Part shown: positions 17,707 to 29,175 of the stretch, one piece after another
How positions within the stretch are numbered: the stretch's first letter is position 1
How the letters are laid out: each line of letters starts with the position of its first letter
Source of the DNA: Rheinheimera riviphila
GTDB lineage: Bacteria > Pseudomonadota > Gammaproteobacteria > Enterobacterales > Alteromonadaceae
Direction: 5' to 3'
Length of the DNA: 64,000 nt
Assembly: GCF_004005945.1 (NCBI RefSeq)
Contig: NZ_SACS01000001.1
Span: 248,001-312,000 of the forward strand
The notes under the pieces: model-generated
What the model saw: only the letters and a program-made list of their open reading frames with translations
What the model was told of the DNA's origin: nothing
Databases searched by the model: none
Position numbers and translations under genes: made by a program

Positions 17707-18732
17707 TTAAGCCCAGTTCAGAATGACTTTCCCAGACTGTCCAGAACACATAATCTCAAAACCCTGCTGGAAATCGGCCATTGGCATTTCGTGGGTGATG
17801 ATTGGGGTTAAATCTAAACCGGACTGAATTAAACTGGCCATTTTATACCAGGTTTCAAACATCTCGCGGCCATAAATGCCTTTGATAATCAAACCTTTAA
17901 AAATGACTTTATTCCAGTCCACCGCCATATCTGAAGGTGGAATACCGAGCATGGCAATTTTGCCGCCATGGTTCATGGTATCGAGCATTAAGCGGAATGC
18001 TGAAGGCACACCCGACATTTCCAGACCGACATCAAAACCTTCGGTCATGCCAAGCTCAGCCATCACTGTTTTTAAATCTTCTTTACTGACATCAACTGTG
18101 CGGGTGGCACCCATTTTTTTCGCCAGTTCCAGTCGGAACGGGTTCACATCGGTGATCACCACATGCCGGGCACCAACATGACGCGCCACTGCAGCCGCCA
18201 TAATACCGATCGGGCCAGCGCCGCTGATCAGTACATCTTCGCCAACCAAATCAAACGACAGCGCCGTGTGTACCGCATTACCGAACGGGTCAAAAATAGC
18301 AGCGATGCTGTCCGGAATATTGTCCGGAATTTTAAATACGTTAAAGGCCGGGATCACCAGATATTCAGCAAAACTGCCCTGCCGATTGACACCAACACCA
18401 ATGGTATTACGGCATAAATGCACCCGGCCTGCGCGGCAGTTACGACAATGGCCACAGACTAAATGGCCTTCGCCGGACACCCGGTCGCCGATCACAAAAC
18501 CACGCACTTCCGACCCCATGCCGACCACTTCGCCAACATATTCATGGCCAACCACCATACCGTGCGGAATAGTGTTTTGCGCCCATTCGTCCCATTTAAA
18601 AATATGGACGTCGGTGCCACAAATGGCAGTTTTGCGGATTTTAATCAGCACATCGTTCGGGCCAACTTCCGGCATCGGCACTTCAGTTTGCCAAATACCC
18701 GGTTCTGCTTTTAATTTCGCTAATGCTTTCAT
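17707..18732 (-). CDS. tdh: L-threonine 3-dehydrogenase
   Basis: A 341-residue zinc alcohol dehydrogenase, exactly the E. coli Tdh length. It oxidises threonine to 2-amino-3-ketobutyrate with NAD+. The catalytic zinc cysteine is in [17 protein letters not shown], the GHEYVGEV motif provides further ligands, and the structural zinc cluster is [15 protein letters not shown]. The Rossmann motif is [14 protein letters not shown]. It starts 9 bp after the kbl stop, and its product is the Kbl substrate. Confidence 0.97.
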   Translation of the reverse strand: MKALAKLKAEPGIWQTEVPMPEVGPNDVLIKIRKTAICGTDVHIFKWDEWAQNTIPHGMVVGHEYVGEVVGMGSEVRGFVIGDRVSGEGHLVCGHCRNCRAGRVHLCRNTIGVGVNRQGSFAEYLVIPAFNVFKIPDNIPDSIAAIFDPFGNAVHTALSFDLVGEDVLISGAGPIGIMAAAVARHVGARHVVITDVNPFRLELAKKMGATRTVDVSKEDLKTVMAELGMTEGFDVGLEMSGVPSAFRLMLDTMNHGGKIAMLGIPPSDMAVDWNKVIFKGLIIKGIYGREMFETWYKMASLIQSGLDLTPIITHEMPMADFQQGFEIMCSGQSGKVILNWA

Positions 18733-18741
18733 GCTGTTACC

Positions 18742-19938
18742 TCAGGCGATGACGCCCATATCTTTACCGATCCGAATAAAAGCGTCGATGGCTTTATCCA
18801 GCTGTGCTTTGCTGTGTGCAGCAGAAATCTGGGTGCGGATACGCGCCTGACCTTTTGGCACCACTGGGAACGAGAAACCAACCACATAAATGCCTTGCTC
18901 CAGCATGCGACGGGCGAACTCTGACGCCACTTTGGCATCGCCCAACATCACCGGAATAATGGCGTGATCTTTACCCGCCAGGGTAAAACCGGCAGCCGAC
19001 ATTTTTTCGCGGAAATAGGCGGCGTTATCCCACAGCTTAGCGCGTAGATCATCACCTTGCGCCAGCATTTCCAGCACTTTAATCGACGCCGTGACAATCG
19101 AAGGTGCCAGACTGTTCGAAAACAAATACGGGCGTGAACGCTGACGCAGCCATTCAATCACTTCTTTTTTACCTGAAGTATAACCACCAGAGGCACCGCC
19201 TAATGCTTTACCAAGGGTGCCGGTAATGATGTCAACGCGTTCTAATACATCGCAATATTCGTGAGTACCGCGGCCTTTTTTACCTACAAAACCAACGGCA
19301 TGGCTGTCATCAACCATCACCAGTGCGTTGTATTTGTCGGCGAGATCGCACACTGATTTTAAGTCTGCAATCACCCCATCCATTGAAAACACGCCATCGG
19401 TAGCAATCAATTTATAACGAGCGCCGTCGGCATCCGCTTGTTGTAACTGTGCTTCTAACTCGGCCATGTTGTTGTTGGCGTAGCGGTAGCGTTTGGCTTT
19501 ACACAAGCGTACGCCATCGATGATTGAAGCATGATTCAGCGCATCAGAAATCACCGCATCTTCAGCACCTAAAATGGTTTCAAACAAACCACCGTTGGCG
19601 TCAAAACAGCTGGAATACAGAATGGTATCTTCGGTGCCTAAAAATTCACTGATTTTTGCTTCGAGTTGTTTGTGAATGTCCTGAGTACCGCAGATAAACC
19701 GCACCGAGGCGACGCCAAAACCATGGCTGTCGAGACCTTGTTGCGCGGCTTGAATTAACTCGTTGGAATTAGCCAAACCTAAGTAGTTGTTCGCACAGAA
19801 GTTTAAAACTTGCTGACCAGCAACGGTCACGTCTGAAAATTGTTGTGAAGTGATAATACGCTCGGCTTTGTATAAACCTTCGTTTTTCACGTCATCGATT
19901 TGTTGTTGGATATGACTAAGGAAAGAGGTGGTACGCAT
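18742..19938 (-). CDS. kbl: 2-amino-3-ketobutyrate coenzyme A ligase (glycine C-acetyltransferase)
   Basis: A 398-residue PLP enzyme, the same length as E. coli Kbl, that splits 2-amino-3-ketobutyrate with CoA into glycine and acetyl-CoA. The PLP lysine lies in [17 protein letters not shown], and [18 protein letters not shown] is the conserved cofactor region. The start [13 protein letters not shown] at 19938 matches the family and has AGGAGGG upstream; the longer frame runs into an ERIC-derived repeat. It is the first gene of the kbl-tdh operon. Confidence 0.97.
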   Translation of the reverse strand: MRTTSFLSHIQQQIDDVKNEGLYKAERIITSQQFSDVTVAGQQVLNFCANNYLGLANSNELIQAAQQGLDSHGFGVASVRFICGTQDIHKQLEAKISEFLGTEDTILYSSCFDANGGLFETILGAEDAVISDALNHASIIDGVRLCKAKRYRYANNNMAELEAQLQQADADGARYKLIATDGVFSMDGVIADLKSVCDLADKYNALVMVDDSHAVGFVGKKGRGTHEYCDVLERVDIITGTLGKALGGASGGYTSGKKEVIEWLRQRSRPYLFSNSLAPSIVTASIKVLEMLAQGDDLRAKLWDNAAYFREKMSAAGFTLAGKDHAIIPVMLGDAKVASEFARRMLEQGIYVVGFSFPVVPKGQARIRTQISAAHSKAQLDKAIDAFIRIGKDMGVIA

Positions 19939-19964
19939 AAAGCCCTCCTGTAGGGGGTTAAGGC

Positions 19965-19994
19965 TATACCCGTCATCCTTGAAGATGCGGGGTA
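19965..19994. repeat. Short ERIC-derived element (copy 3), in the kbl leader
   Basis: A 30-bp palindrome starting TATACCCGTCATCCTTG and closing GCGGGGTA, the same junction as copies 1 and 2. It lies 26 bp upstream of the kbl start codon, so it is probably in the 5' untranslated leader of kbl-tdh. Confidence 0.8.
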
Positions 19995-20129
19995 AATTAG
20001 ATAAAAACGCGGCCATTGTAATAGTGAAAGCAGTTGAAAGCAGCGCTTTTTTTCGTCTTTACGGCAGATTACCAAGATGGTCAGAGCAGCACCGGCGCGA
20101 ATGGTCGTGACGGTGCGGTCTGAAATTTG

Positions 20130-20801
20130 TCAGTTCAGCATCATTTGACCGGCAAGGTGCTGATAATGCTGCTGCAGTTTCTGAATGCGCGGCATCGCCT
20201 GGTCGGTGGCATAAGGTTTAAATAACAACAACACCTTTAACACGCCCTGATAAGCTTGTTGTTGATCAATAGCGGCATGTGGCGCCTGGGTTTTTAAATA
20301 ACTGATCCAAAACGTCACCACCAGTTTGATGGTATGGGCAAAAGTCGGAATATCCTGCTCATCAATCGCAATCACTTCTGCCTGTTTTAACGCCTGCAGT
20401 ACCGAAATCACTTTGTTCAGCACGCCCTTTTGCACCAGCAGATAATCCTGTTGTAAAGCTTGATCGCGCGCCAGAATATCCGGCAGATTGGCGTAGAAAA
20501 AATGAAAACGCCACATCAGTTCAAACACCACATCTAAGTATTGCGCCAACGCATCCAAGGCTTCTGAAGCACGGCTGGGCGGCTGAATTCGATTATCCAG
20601 CAGCTTGGCGTACTCTTTGAAAATATGCCGGACTATGTCTTCTTTATTACGAAAGTGGTAATACAAATTACCGGGGCTGATGCCAAGATGGGCTGCAATA
20701 TGATTGGTGGTGATCTGCCGTTCGCCCTGCTGATTAAACAGTTCAATACTGGCCTGCAGAATTTTGTCTTTGGTGCGTAGCTTCTTGTCCATAACCGGCA
20801 T
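20130..20801 (-). CDS. TetR-family transcriptional regulator
   Basis: A 223-residue regulator. The N-terminal helix-turn-helix is typical: TKDKILQASIELFNQQGERQ then ITTNHIAAHLGISPGNLYYH then FRNKEDIV. The C-terminal ligand domain is about 150 residues and contains an FELMWRFHFFYANLPDILARD segment seen in a subgroup of proteobacterial TetR proteins. An in-frame ATG at 20792 is an alternative start. The effector and targets are unknown. It is divergent from coaD and 191 bp upstream of kbl on the same strand, so control of a neighbour is possible but not shown. Confidence 0.85.
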   Translation of the reverse strand: MPVMDKKLRTKDKILQASIELFNQQGERQITTNHIAAHLGISPGNLYYHFRNKEDIVRHIFKEYAKLLDNRIQPPSRASEALDALAQYLDVVFELMWRFHFFYANLPDILARDQALQQDYLLVQKGVLNKVISVLQALKQAEVIAIDEQDIPTFAHTIKLVVTFWISYLKTQAPHAAIDQQQAYQGVLKVLLLFKPYATDQAMPRIQKLQQHYQHLAGQMMLN

Positions 20802-20861
20802 GGGCTTATTTTTTTATGAATTATTTTGATATAGTAACGCCAAACCGATGAAAAACTCTAG

Positions 20862-22864
<2,003 letters not shown>

Positions 22865-22926
22865 TTGCCAGATCAACATGGGTACTAGGATACTGCTCTT
22901 ATCTCACAAAGCGAGCGTCAGCTGGA

Positions 22927-23054
22927 TATACCCAAAATCATTGAAGTTGCAGGTAGGCGACAAGTGAGCGAGACCCCAGGAGCATAGTTGTCCTATGTGA
23001 CTGGGGCGAGTGAGCGAAGGCAACAACCCTGCGGCTTCAAGGATGCCGGGTATA
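22927..23054. repeat. ERIC element, full length (copy A)
   Basis: A 128-bp imperfect palindrome with TATACCC and GGGTATA ends and the hallmark ERIC core ACCCCAGGAGCATAG then TGTGACTGGGGCGAG. It lies between the convergent Wzi-like and nagX genes and may help to terminate both transcripts, as no other hairpin is visible there. Confidence 0.9.
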
Positions 23055-23058
23055 AAAG

Positions 23059-24171
23059 TTATAGCTTAATAAAAATCTTCTTCCGATACAGCACCAGCGA
23101 CACCAGCCAGAATAACAGTACGTGCAACAGCGCAAACACCAACGACGCTAACTTTTCCGGCAATACAGTTGCCAGCAAATCAAACCCGAACTGATACACT
23201 GACAGCGCCTGCCCTGCTTGTTGCCAGACCAGGAATTCGCTAATGATCACCGCCCAAATCCAGGACAACATATAAATAAACAATGGGTTAGAACCATAAA
23301 TCCGTAGTGGTTCCGCCACAGCGCGCCAGCCTTTGATGTCGACCAGCCACACCATCAGTGCCAATAACCACACCAGCAAACCACCACTGAGCGCGACATA
23401 ACTGCCGGTCCACAAGGCTTTGTTAATCGGGCAATAATAACTGCTGCCAAGCGCTAACAATACCAGCACGGCGCCGACCGCCAATAACCAGCGCAAGCCT
23501 TGTTGCTGATTGCGATCAGTAAGTCCTGCCGCGACCCAATAGCCGAGCAACACATTCACCACCGCCGGCAGGCAACTTAAAATGCCTTCCGGATCAAACG
23601 CGATGCCAAAACCCTGATACAAATGGGCGGCGCCAAAGACAGCTAAATCGAGTTGCCGGACAATATTGCCTTCCAGGCTGTATGGATCGGCACCCAGTTG
23701 CAGCAACAGCCAATAACCAACGAGCAACGCCGCTGCGACTAAGGGTAATTTCAGCTGCAGCGCACCCGCTGCGTTATTGCCGCGTCTGAGCATCAAAATC
23801 AGCAACGCTGCCGCGGCATAACACACCGCAATCCGCTGTAATACGCCCATCACCCGCAGGGTGGCAAACTCCTGCCCCCAGAACCAATTAAGGAACACAC
23901 CGCATAAAAACATCAGCGCACTACGTTTGAAAATTTTAAGCACCGTCGCCCGGTCGAGACTGGCGTGTTTAAAGGCGTAAAACATCGCGGCGCCCACCAC
24001 AAATAAAAACCCCGGAAACACAATGTCAGCGAAGGTAAAACCATGCCAGGGTGCATGTAACAACGGGCTATACACATGCGACCAGGAACCCGGTGTATTG
24101 ACCAGGATCATCAGCGCAATGGCTAAACCACGCAGCGCATCAAGCGCGACAAAACGAACAGGTTGTTGCAT
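23059..24171 (-). CDS. nagX: Multispanning NagX-like membrane protein (DUF5009 / HGSNAT-like)
   Basis: A 370-residue membrane protein with about ten hydrophobic helices, starting MQQPVRFVALDALRGLAIAL. The residues FVALDALRG and the SHVYSPLLHAPWHGFTFAD segment, followed by FPGFLFVVGAAMFY, are typical of the family related to heparan-alpha-glucosaminide N-acetyltransferase. NagX proteins are recurrent in NAG clusters of Shewanella and relatives, with a role not firmly defined; transmembrane acetylation of an amino sugar is one possibility by homology. The ATG at 24171 has GGAG correctly spaced. It is the last gene of the nag operon and is separated from nagP by a terminator-like hairpin. Confidence 0.85.
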   Translation of the reverse strand: MQQPVRFVALDALRGLAIALMILVNTPGSWSHVYSPLLHAPWHGFTFADIVFPGFLFVVGAAMFYAFKHASLDRATVLKIFKRSALMFLCGVFLNWFWGQEFATLRVMGVLQRIAVCYAAAALLILMLRRGNNAAGALQLKLPLVAAALLVGYWLLLQLGADPYSLEGNIVRQLDLAVFGAAHLYQGFGIAFDPEGILSCLPAVVNVLLGYWVAAGLTDRNQQQGLRWLLAVGAVLVLLALGSSYYCPINKALWTGSYVALSGGLLVWLLALMVWLVDIKGWRAVAEPLRIYGSNPLFIYMLSWIWAVIISEFLVWQQAGQALSVYQFGFDLLATVLPEKLASLVFALLHVLLFWLVSLVLYRKKIFIKL

Positions 24172-24205
24172 CAGAAACTCCGGAAATTTGCAGTCAGCCA
24201 AAGCG

Positions 24206-24233
24206 AAAACGCCAGTGCGGACACACTGGCGTT
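24206..24233 (-). terminator. Intercistronic terminator-like hairpin between nagP and nagX
   Basis: A 10-bp perfect stem AACGCCAGTG / CACTGGCGTT (24208-24217 with 24224-24233) with a six-base loop. On the minus strand it is followed by TTTTCGCTTT, a moderate T tract. It would let part of the nag transcript stop after nagP and reduce nagX expression. Confidence 0.65.
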
Positions 24234-24259
24234 GATAGAGACATCAGTTAAAAAATCTT

Positions 24260-25579
24260 TTACCACTGACGGATTTTATGACCTTTAAAGGCATAAAACA
24301 GGATAAATGCATAACAAGGCAACATCACCCAATAAGCCAGTTGTGAGTCACCTGAACTATGGGCGAAATAACCATAGACCAAGGGTAATAATGCGCCACC
24401 GGCAATGCCCATGATCAACAAGGCAGAAGCGGTTGCGGTGAATTTACCTAGACCTTCCAGCGCCAAAGGCCAAACTGCAGGCCACACCAACGCATTGGCA
24501 AAACCTAACAAAGCTAAAAATACAATGGTATCCGGCACTGTTGGTACACCTAACCAACCGAATAAAACTGCAGAAAGCTGATGACTTTCTGCCGAACCAA
24601 ACATCACGCCTAAGGTAAACAGCATGCCAAAAATGGCCGAGCCCTGCAGCGCCTGTGATTGTGATAAGTACTTTGGAATGCAGCTCACACCAACCAGATA
24701 ACCCAGCACCATAAAGGCCATCGTATAAGAGGTCAGTGCGCCAAAATTCGCCACATTTAGGTTCTGACCATACAAACCAATGGTATCGCCGGCAATCACT
24801 TCAACCCCAACATAAACAAATAAGGCGACAACGCCGAGCACCAGTTGCGGGAAATGCAGTACCGAAGTTTGGCTCTGAGTCCCTGCGGCAACAGTGTCAT
24901 TTTCCAGCTCTGGTTCAGGTAACGGCGAAAACTTCACAAAGGCCATCAGCACCACCAGTGCAATGGTCATATACACGTACGGCACCACCAGACGATTGGA
25001 TAATTCAGCGATCCGACCGGCTTTTTCTGTATCGCTTAATGCGGCCAGTGCTGCCGGGGTGAATTGATCCATACCAGTCAGGATCACCGCCGTAAAGACT
25101 AACGGCACCACAAAACCGGCACCTTTATTCACCAGCCCCATAATACTGATGCGAAAGGCAGCACTTTCCCGTGGTCCAATACAGACAATATAAGGGTTCG
25201 AAGCGGTTTGCAGAATGGTCAGGCCGGTGCCTAAAGTGAACAAAGCGATTAAAAACAAGCCGTAATAACTGGTTTGCGCCGCCGGAATAAATAACACCGC
25301 ACCAACCGCCATAATGCCTAGTCCGGCCACCATGCCATTTTTGTAACCGATCCGGTTCAGCAGCATCGACATCGGTAGCGCCATCACCACATAAGCGATA
25401 TAAAACGCAAAAGTCACCAATAGTGCCTGGAACTCGTTCAGTTCACAGACAATTTTTAAGAATGGGATCAACGACCCATTAAGCCAGGTGACGAAGCCGA
25501 ACACAAAAAACAAAGTGCCGATGATGACCATCGGCAGCAAGGTATTTTTACCCTGCTCTTTTTGAATTACCATTTCCAT
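24260..25579 (-). CDS. nagP: N-acetylglucosamine MFS transporter NagP
   Basis: A 439-residue, 12-helix permease of the FucP-like sugar:H+ symporter family (GGP). The opening GTLFFVFGFVTWLNGSLIPF with the VCELNEFQALLVTFAFYIAY region and ASNPYIVCIGP is characteristic. NagP is the known inner-membrane NAG importer in Shewanella-type clusters and replaces a PTS. The start is taken at MEMVIQKEQ (25579) because AGAGG lies six bases upstream; the longer frame overlaps nagA. It lies 88 bp past nagA. Confidence 0.93.
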   Translation of the reverse strand: MEMVIQKEQGKNTLLPMVIIGTLFFVFGFVTWLNGSLIPFLKIVCELNEFQALLVTFAFYIAYVVMALPMSMLLNRIGYKNGMVAGLGIMAVGAVLFIPAAQTSYYGLFLIALFTLGTGLTILQTASNPYIVCIGPRESAAFRISIMGLVNKGAGFVVPLVFTAVILTGMDQFTPAALAALSDTEKAGRIAELSNRLVVPYVYMTIALVVLMAFVKFSPLPEPELENDTVAAGTQSQTSVLHFPQLVLGVVALFVYVGVEVIAGDTIGLYGQNLNVANFGALTSYTMAFMVLGYLVGVSCIPKYLSQSQALQGSAIFGMLFTLGVMFGSAESHQLSAVLFGWLGVPTVPDTIVFLALLGFANALVWPAVWPLALEGLGKFTATASALLIMGIAGGALLPLVYGYFAHSSGDSQLAYWVMLPCYAFILFYAFKGHKIRQW

Positions 25580-25667
25580 TTCAACCTCTGTTGCTTGAGT
25601 TGTTGTTATTGTTATCTGGTGCTCGTTGTCGGCGCCAGTATTTTGTCTTGCAAAAAATATTCGAAAT

Positions 25668-26789
25668 CTACAACTGTAATTCGCCACCAATCCAACATTG
25701 TTGGGTCACTCCGGCGTCATCCAGCAACACCAAATCAGCACGATAGCCCGGCGCAATCCGGCCCATGGTGCTCGCTTGGCCAATAAATTCAGCCGGATAT
25801 AAACTTGCCATTCGCAGCGCTTCGCCCTGCTCAACACCAAGTTCAGTTACCGCATATTGCACCGCGCCCGCCATATCCAATACCGAACCGGCCAGCTGGC
25901 CACTTTCGGCGGTTAACTTATTGCCGCTGCGTGTGACTTTGCCATCAAAAAATGCAAATTCAGTATCGGTGGTACCTACCGGTGACATCGCATCCGTCAC
26001 GATGATTAACTTACCACGTGGTTTGGAGGCCAGCGCCAGTTTGGCCGCGGTTGGATGGACATGGTGACCGTCGAAAATAATGCCACACCAGGTGTCAGGA
26101 TCCGCCAGCGCCACCCCAACCATACCGGGCTCGCGTGACGTCAGCGGCGACATGGCGTTATATAAATGGGTAAAACCAGTAGCGCCTGCGGCAATTGCGG
26201 CTTCCACCACGGCACCTTCAGCATTGGAATGGCCAAGGCAAACAATCACATTCAGTGCCACCAACTGCGAAATTTGCGCCGGGGAGATATTTTCCGGCGC
26301 TACAGTCACCATTTTTACGCCAAGATCAGTACGGGCATAAATTGCCAGTTCCTGCTCCGACAAAGGCCGGATATGCGCCACCGGATGTACGCCTTTTTTT
26401 GGCACCGATAAATGCGGGCCTTCAAAATGCACACCGAGCACGCCAGGCAATTTGCTAGCGATGGCGCTGGCGATGACATCAGCGGTTTGTTGCATCACAG
26501 CGACTGAGTCGGTGATCACTGTTGGTAACAATGCAGTACTGCCAAAACCGGCGTGCGCTTTGACCATAGTGCGCAAAGTTTGTAAGGTCGGTGCGGTATT
26601 AAATAAAGCGCCACCGCCACCGTTGACCTGCACATCGATAAAGCCCGGCACCAGCGTCAGATTTTGCACTTCGTTGACGTTGGCGGCTGTGACCGAGTGA
26701 ATCAAACCATTGCTGAAACTGACCCGCACATTGTGTTGCCAGTTTTCACCATCAAATAACTTCGCGACCGCAATCTGTTCTGTACTCAC
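25668..26789 (-). CDS. nagA: N-acetylglucosamine-6-phosphate deacetylase
   Basis: A 373-residue amidohydrolase converting GlcNAc-6-P to glucosamine-6-P and acetate. Visible signatures are PGFIDVQVNGGGG, the metal-site GVHFEGPHLS, the metal histidines in CLGHSNAE and GFTHLYNAMSP, and the catalytic Asp in IIVTDAMSPVG. It is the third gene of the minus-strand nag operon, 114 bp after nagB. Confidence 0.97.
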   Translation of the reverse strand: MSTEQIAVAKLFDGENWQHNVRVSFSNGLIHSVTAANVNEVQNLTLVPGFIDVQVNGGGGALFNTAPTLQTLRTMVKAHAGFGSTALLPTVITDSVAVMQQTADVIASAIASKLPGVLGVHFEGPHLSVPKKGVHPVAHIRPLSEQELAIYARTDLGVKMVTVAPENISPAQISQLVALNVIVCLGHSNAEGAVVEAAIAAGATGFTHLYNAMSPLTSREPGMVGVALADPDTWCGIIFDGHHVHPTAAKLALASKPRGKLIIVTDAMSPVGTTDTEFAFFDGKVTRSGNKLTAESGQLAGSVLDMAGAVQYAVTELGVEQGEALRMASLYPAEFIGQASTMGRIAPGYRADLVLLDDAGVTQQCWIGGELQL

Positions 26790-26903
26790 GCTATTTCCTG
26801 TTAGTTCTGCTGTTTTGGGCTTGCGAATGAATCAATCACTTCAAAAGCATTCGAAAGACAAAATACACTCTTCATAAATATTTGAAAAGCCATTCCACCA
26901 ACA

Positions 26904-27902
26904 TCAAACCGTTTTCGTCACCTTGTTTAACCCCGGTGGTGCATCCGGATTCACACCACGACTCCGTGCTACCGCCTCTACATCCAGATAGAATCGTTGT
27001 AACACTAATAAAGGTAACACTCGCGGATGCGTCACTAAAGCACCGTGATCTAAATGTACCAGACTGGCACCCCGGCTTTGTACTTCATTAATTTGTGCTT
27101 TGTGTGCGGCATAAGCTTCGTCGTGCACTGTCACATCAATAATGGCGAATTGATCTTTGACCAGTGTTACCGGGCCATGCAAAAACTCGGCGCTGGAAAA
27201 AGCTTCGGCATGAATGCCACAGACTTCCTTTAGTTTTAGCGCAATTTCGCGGGCGATGGCATAACCAGGACCACGACCCAGCACCACACCATGCTTCACA
27301 TTCGCCACACCTTCAGGTGTCAGCTGCGCCGGTAACGCTTGTGCCTGTAACAGCAGTTCTGGCAACGCATTCACAGCACTTAATAATTCTGGCTGCTCTG
27401 ACCAAACAGCAACCAACTGCAATAAGGCGCTTAAAGTGGCGAGATAGCTTTTTGTCGCCGCCACCGCTTTTTCCGGGCCGACAAATAACGGCACCACAAA
27501 ATCAGCTTGTTCCGCTAAAGGCGACGTTGTGTCGTTCACTAAAGCCACCACCATCGCGCCGGCCGCTTTGGCCATTGCCACTTGCGCCAGAATATCCGGG
27601 CTACGACCGGATTGTGAAATCACCAGCACCAAGGCGTCCGCAAGTTGCAGTTGTTTGTTGTAAACGCTGGCTATCGATGGCGCCGAGTGCACGACCGGTA
27701 AACCAATTTCAATTTCAATCAGATACTTGGCAAATACACCGGCGTGATCAGAAGATCCACGGCCGACCATATACACAAACTTTGGTGCACGTTGGTTGAT
27801 CTGGCTGACAATAGCGGCGATGGTGCTGCTGTTAGCAGCGAGCTGCTCGCGAATACGGGCCGGGGCTTCAGCGGCTTCTTGCGCCATAATAGTCGGGGTC
27901 AT
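26904..27902 (-). CDS. nagB-II: Glucosamine-6-phosphate deaminase, NagB-II type
   Basis: A 332-residue protein with two SIS domains related to the isomerase half of GlmS, not to classical NagB. It shows MVGRGSSDHAG, VISQSGRSPDI, VLGRGPGYAIAREIALKLKE, FLHGPVTLV and the C-terminal LNKVTKTV. In Shewanella this type deaminates glucosamine-6-P to fructose-6-P and ammonia. Context between nagK and nagA supports that role. It starts 18 bp after nagK. Confidence 0.94.
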   Translation of the reverse strand: MTPTIMAQEAAEAPARIREQLAANSSTIAAIVSQINQRAPKFVYMVGRGSSDHAGVFAKYLIEIEIGLPVVHSAPSIASVYNKQLQLADALVLVISQSGRSPDILAQVAMAKAAGAMVVALVNDTTSPLAEQADFVVPLFVGPEKAVAATKSYLATLSALLQLVAVWSEQPELLSAVNALPELLLQAQALPAQLTPEGVANVKHGVVLGRGPGYAIAREIALKLKEVCGIHAEAFSSAEFLHGPVTLVKDQFAIIDVTVHDEAYAAHKAQINEVQSRGASLVHLDHGALVTHPRVLPLLVLQRFYLDVEAVARSRGVNPDAPPGLNKVTKTV

Positions 27903-27920
27903 TTGCTGTTACTCACTTCT

Positions 27921-28844
27921 TCAGTTAACGATTGCCGTTTTGGCGGAATTTAATAAAGCTTGTTGCTGACGGGCATACCAGATAGCACCAAATTCCGGTG
28001 CTGCCAGCGCTGGCGTGATCTGCTGCTGCACGGCGGCATCAAGATATGGCACTACTTTATAAGCCAGACCACCAATCATCGAAAATCGAGGTGGCTTTAG
28101 TTCAAACAGTTTCAGCGCGATTTGATTAATAAAAGCAGCGCCTTGTTGTACCACTTTCAACGCCGTCGCATCACCTTGCTCGGCAGCAGTAAACACCAGT
28201 GGCGCATAACGGGCATACACAGTCGGGGTTGCGTGCATAAAATGGCTGACGATATCGAGTGTCGCGCTGGTACCGATGGCTTCAGCCAGTAAATCGCTGA
28301 GTAAAGTGGGCGCAATCAGCTGATCTTTGCTGAGCAGAACCTGATGCACCAGTTGCATGCCAAACCAGGCACCGCTGCCATTATCGCCATATGGGAAACC
28401 GTGGCCGCCGATATCCAGCAACTTGCCTTTGACATCCGCCAGACCACAGGAACCGGTGCCGGCGATAATCACCGCACCATCAGCGCCATCATGCGCGCCG
28501 ATACAAGCAATGTGTAAATCACTGGTTAGATGAAATGCGGCAAATGGATGTTGCCATTCGGAAAATAACTTGAAGTACTGTGGCATATTGACGCCGGCCA
28601 GACCCGCGCCGACGATCAGTCGCGACATGTCGTTAAACGTCATGCCTGCGGCAGTTAAGGCTTGTTGAGTGGCGGTTAAAATGGAATCAGTTGCCACTTT
28701 CATCCCGCGCAAAGGATTCGCAGGCCCACCCAGACCTTCGCCTAATAGTTGATTGTCAGCAGTGACCAACACCACGCGACACTTACTGCCACCACCGTCA
28801 ATGCCAAGATATAAAGGCCCCTGTTGCCCTGAACTGTTACTCAT
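27921..28844 (-). CDS. nagK: N-acetylglucosamine kinase, BadF/BadG family
   Basis: A 307-residue ASKHA kinase phosphorylating NAG after import by NagP. It has the phosphate loop LYLGIDGGGSKCRVVL, VIIAGTGSCGLAD, the GDNGSGAWFGMQLV segment and FSMIGGLAYKV. The ATG at 28844 (MSNSSGQQ) is chosen because AGAGG lies upstream; two ATGs seven codons earlier are alternatives. It is the first gene of the operon nagK-B-A-P-X, 92 bp downstream of a NagR-type palindrome. Confidence 0.93.
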   Translation of the reverse strand: MSNSSGQQGPLYLGIDGGGSKCRVVLVTADNQLLGEGLGGPANPLRGMKVATDSILTATQQALTAAGMTFNDMSRLIVGAGLAGVNMPQYFKLFSEWQHPFAAFHLTSDLHIACIGAHDGADGAVIIAGTGSCGLADVKGKLLDIGGHGFPYGDNGSGAWFGMQLVHQVLLSKDQLIAPTLLSDLLAEAIGTSATLDIVSHFMHATPTVYARYAPLVFTAAEQGDATALKVVQQGAAFINQIALKLFELKPPRFSMIGGLAYKVVPYLDAAVQQQITPALAAPEFGAIWYARQQQALLNSAKTAIVN

Positions 28845-29175
28845 CCACCAACCTCTTTGCATCACTGCTGCTCTTGCCAGTACGCTGTGATTTTTTTACT
28901 TGCGTACCAGTGCTGGAAAAATGTACATTACCTGAATTGACAGCGTTGTCATTTTTCAGTTCAGCATATAATAATTTTGACAAATAACAAGACCCTTGTT
29001 TAAAAATCAAACTGAAAAATGTAATAAAACTACAGAAAATTATAAATAACTGTCTGATTTCAGCAACTTATCAATTCAACTTTGATTGATTTTGCAGCAC
29101 ACTGCGCGCTAGGTCGGATATTTAAAACAGCCAGGGTTGAAAAAAACGCTGGCAATTGTCACAGGGGATGTTTTG
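28845..29175. promoter_or_regulatory. Divergent nagK / hexosaminidase control region
   Basis: An AT-rich 331-bp region between divergent starts. It contains the NagR-type palindrome at 28936-28953 and, on the plus strand, TATAAT at 28967-28972 with TTGTCA (28946-28951, part of the palindrome) 15 bp upstream. A bound repressor would cover the -35 of this candidate hexosaminidase promoter. The spacer is short, so the promoter call is tentative. Confidence 0.55.
28936..28953. promoter_or_regulatory. NagR-type operator 1 (nagK/hex)
   Basis: The palindrome ATTGACAGCGTTGTCATT has core TGACAGCGTTGTCA at 28938-28951. The same core recurs at 33328 and 38612 in this locus and nowhere else that I could find in the window. 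A LacI-family regulator encoded at 39021 is the obvious binder; LacI proteins favour symmetric sites with a central CG such as this. Confidence 0.85.

Noticed and set aside
22927-23054. A possible CRISPR or small RNA at the repeated palindrome
   Set aside because: The unit is a single 128-bp imperfect palindrome with the ERIC core, not a series of short repeats with spacers; similar copies are dispersed.
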